A stretch of 64,000 nt of DNA, taken from positions 1,488,001 to 1,552,000 of the forward strand of contig NC_092364.1 in the NCBI RefSeq assembly GCF_030848805.1, in the 5' to 3' direction. This document shows, one piece after another, positions 63,909 through 64,000 of the stretch. The notes under the pieces are model-generated. The model ran no database searches and was not told where the DNA came from. It was given only the letters and a program-made list of their open reading frames with translations. Each line of letters begins with the position of its first letter. The stretch's first letter is position 1. Position numbers and translations under genes: made by a program. This stretch comes from Temnothorax longispinosus. Its lineage: Eukaryota; Arthropoda; Insecta; Hymenoptera; Formicidae.

Positions 63909-64000
63909 CTCCAAAAAGATTATTTTATAAAAGATTATAATTTTCAGAAAATTTTGAGACGTATCTTGGTAAAGACTTAAAAATGTCTTAAAAAGTATGT
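60242..64000. other. AT-rich non-coding right end
   Basis: No reading frame resembles a protein (the longest is 97 codons, 62,783-63,076) and no RNA gene was recognised. Contains homopolymer A/T runs and a (TA)17 microsatellite at 63,871-63,905. Confidence 0.55.
63871..63905. repeat. (TA)17 microsatellite
   Basis: Uninterrupted TA repeat of 35 bp near the window end. Confidence 0.95.

Noticed and set aside
1..64000. CRISPR array, operon or bacterial defence system
   Set aside because: No regularly spaced direct repeats, and gene structure is spliced and insect-like; the window is eukaryotic.

Overview
The window looks like nuclear DNA from an insect, most likely a hymenopteran (ant, bee or wasp). 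The basis is short GT-AG introns, AT-rich background broken by CpG-rich islands, many simple repeats, and two insect-type multi-exon genes. The species cannot be fixed from sequence alone. I saw no rRNA, tRNA, CRISPR array, operon or other bacterial feature.

Layout. Bases 1-36,000 hold no gene I can defend. The stretch alternates AT-rich DNA with GC-rich islands of about 0.3-1 kb (near 1.1, 5.8, 10.3, 14.8, 20.1, 20.6, 24.8, 28.4 and 31.8 kb). It also holds simple repeats, a perfect 27-bp foldback, a triple CACGTG cluster and an ATTA-rich cluster. It could be intron or regulatory territory of a large gene. A CpG-rich island at about 36.0-37.7 kb contains a candidate minus-strand first coding exon (36,318-36,157, ATG in good context, strong GTGAGT donor), but I could not find its next exon. 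Bases 37.7-46.7 kb are again non-coding, with microsatellites and an old local duplication.

The right third carries two well-supported genes, both on the minus strand and arranged head to tail. (1) A Yellow/major-royal-jelly-protein family gene, closest by eye to the yellow-f/f2 type, has five coding exons (49,169-46,772, 403 aa). It also has a 48-nt non-coding first exon (50,507-50,460) behind a canonical TATA box and initiator. (2) An organic cation transporter-like major facilitator superfamily protein has nine coding exons (58,355-52,423, 539 aa), one GC-AG intron and a 2.8-kb first intron. All exon phases of both genes join cleanly. Their shared strand looks like ordinary neighbourhood; nothing in the sequence links their functions.

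Mobile DNA is modest but clear. A 256-bp non-autonomous element with perfect 20-bp terminal inverted repeats and TTAA ends (piggyBac-like MITE) lies in the first intron of the transporter. Three diverged copies of a short dispersed repeat surround the yellow-family promoter, two of them as an inverted pair just upstream. The remaining right end (60.2-64 kb) is AT-rich with no gene seen.
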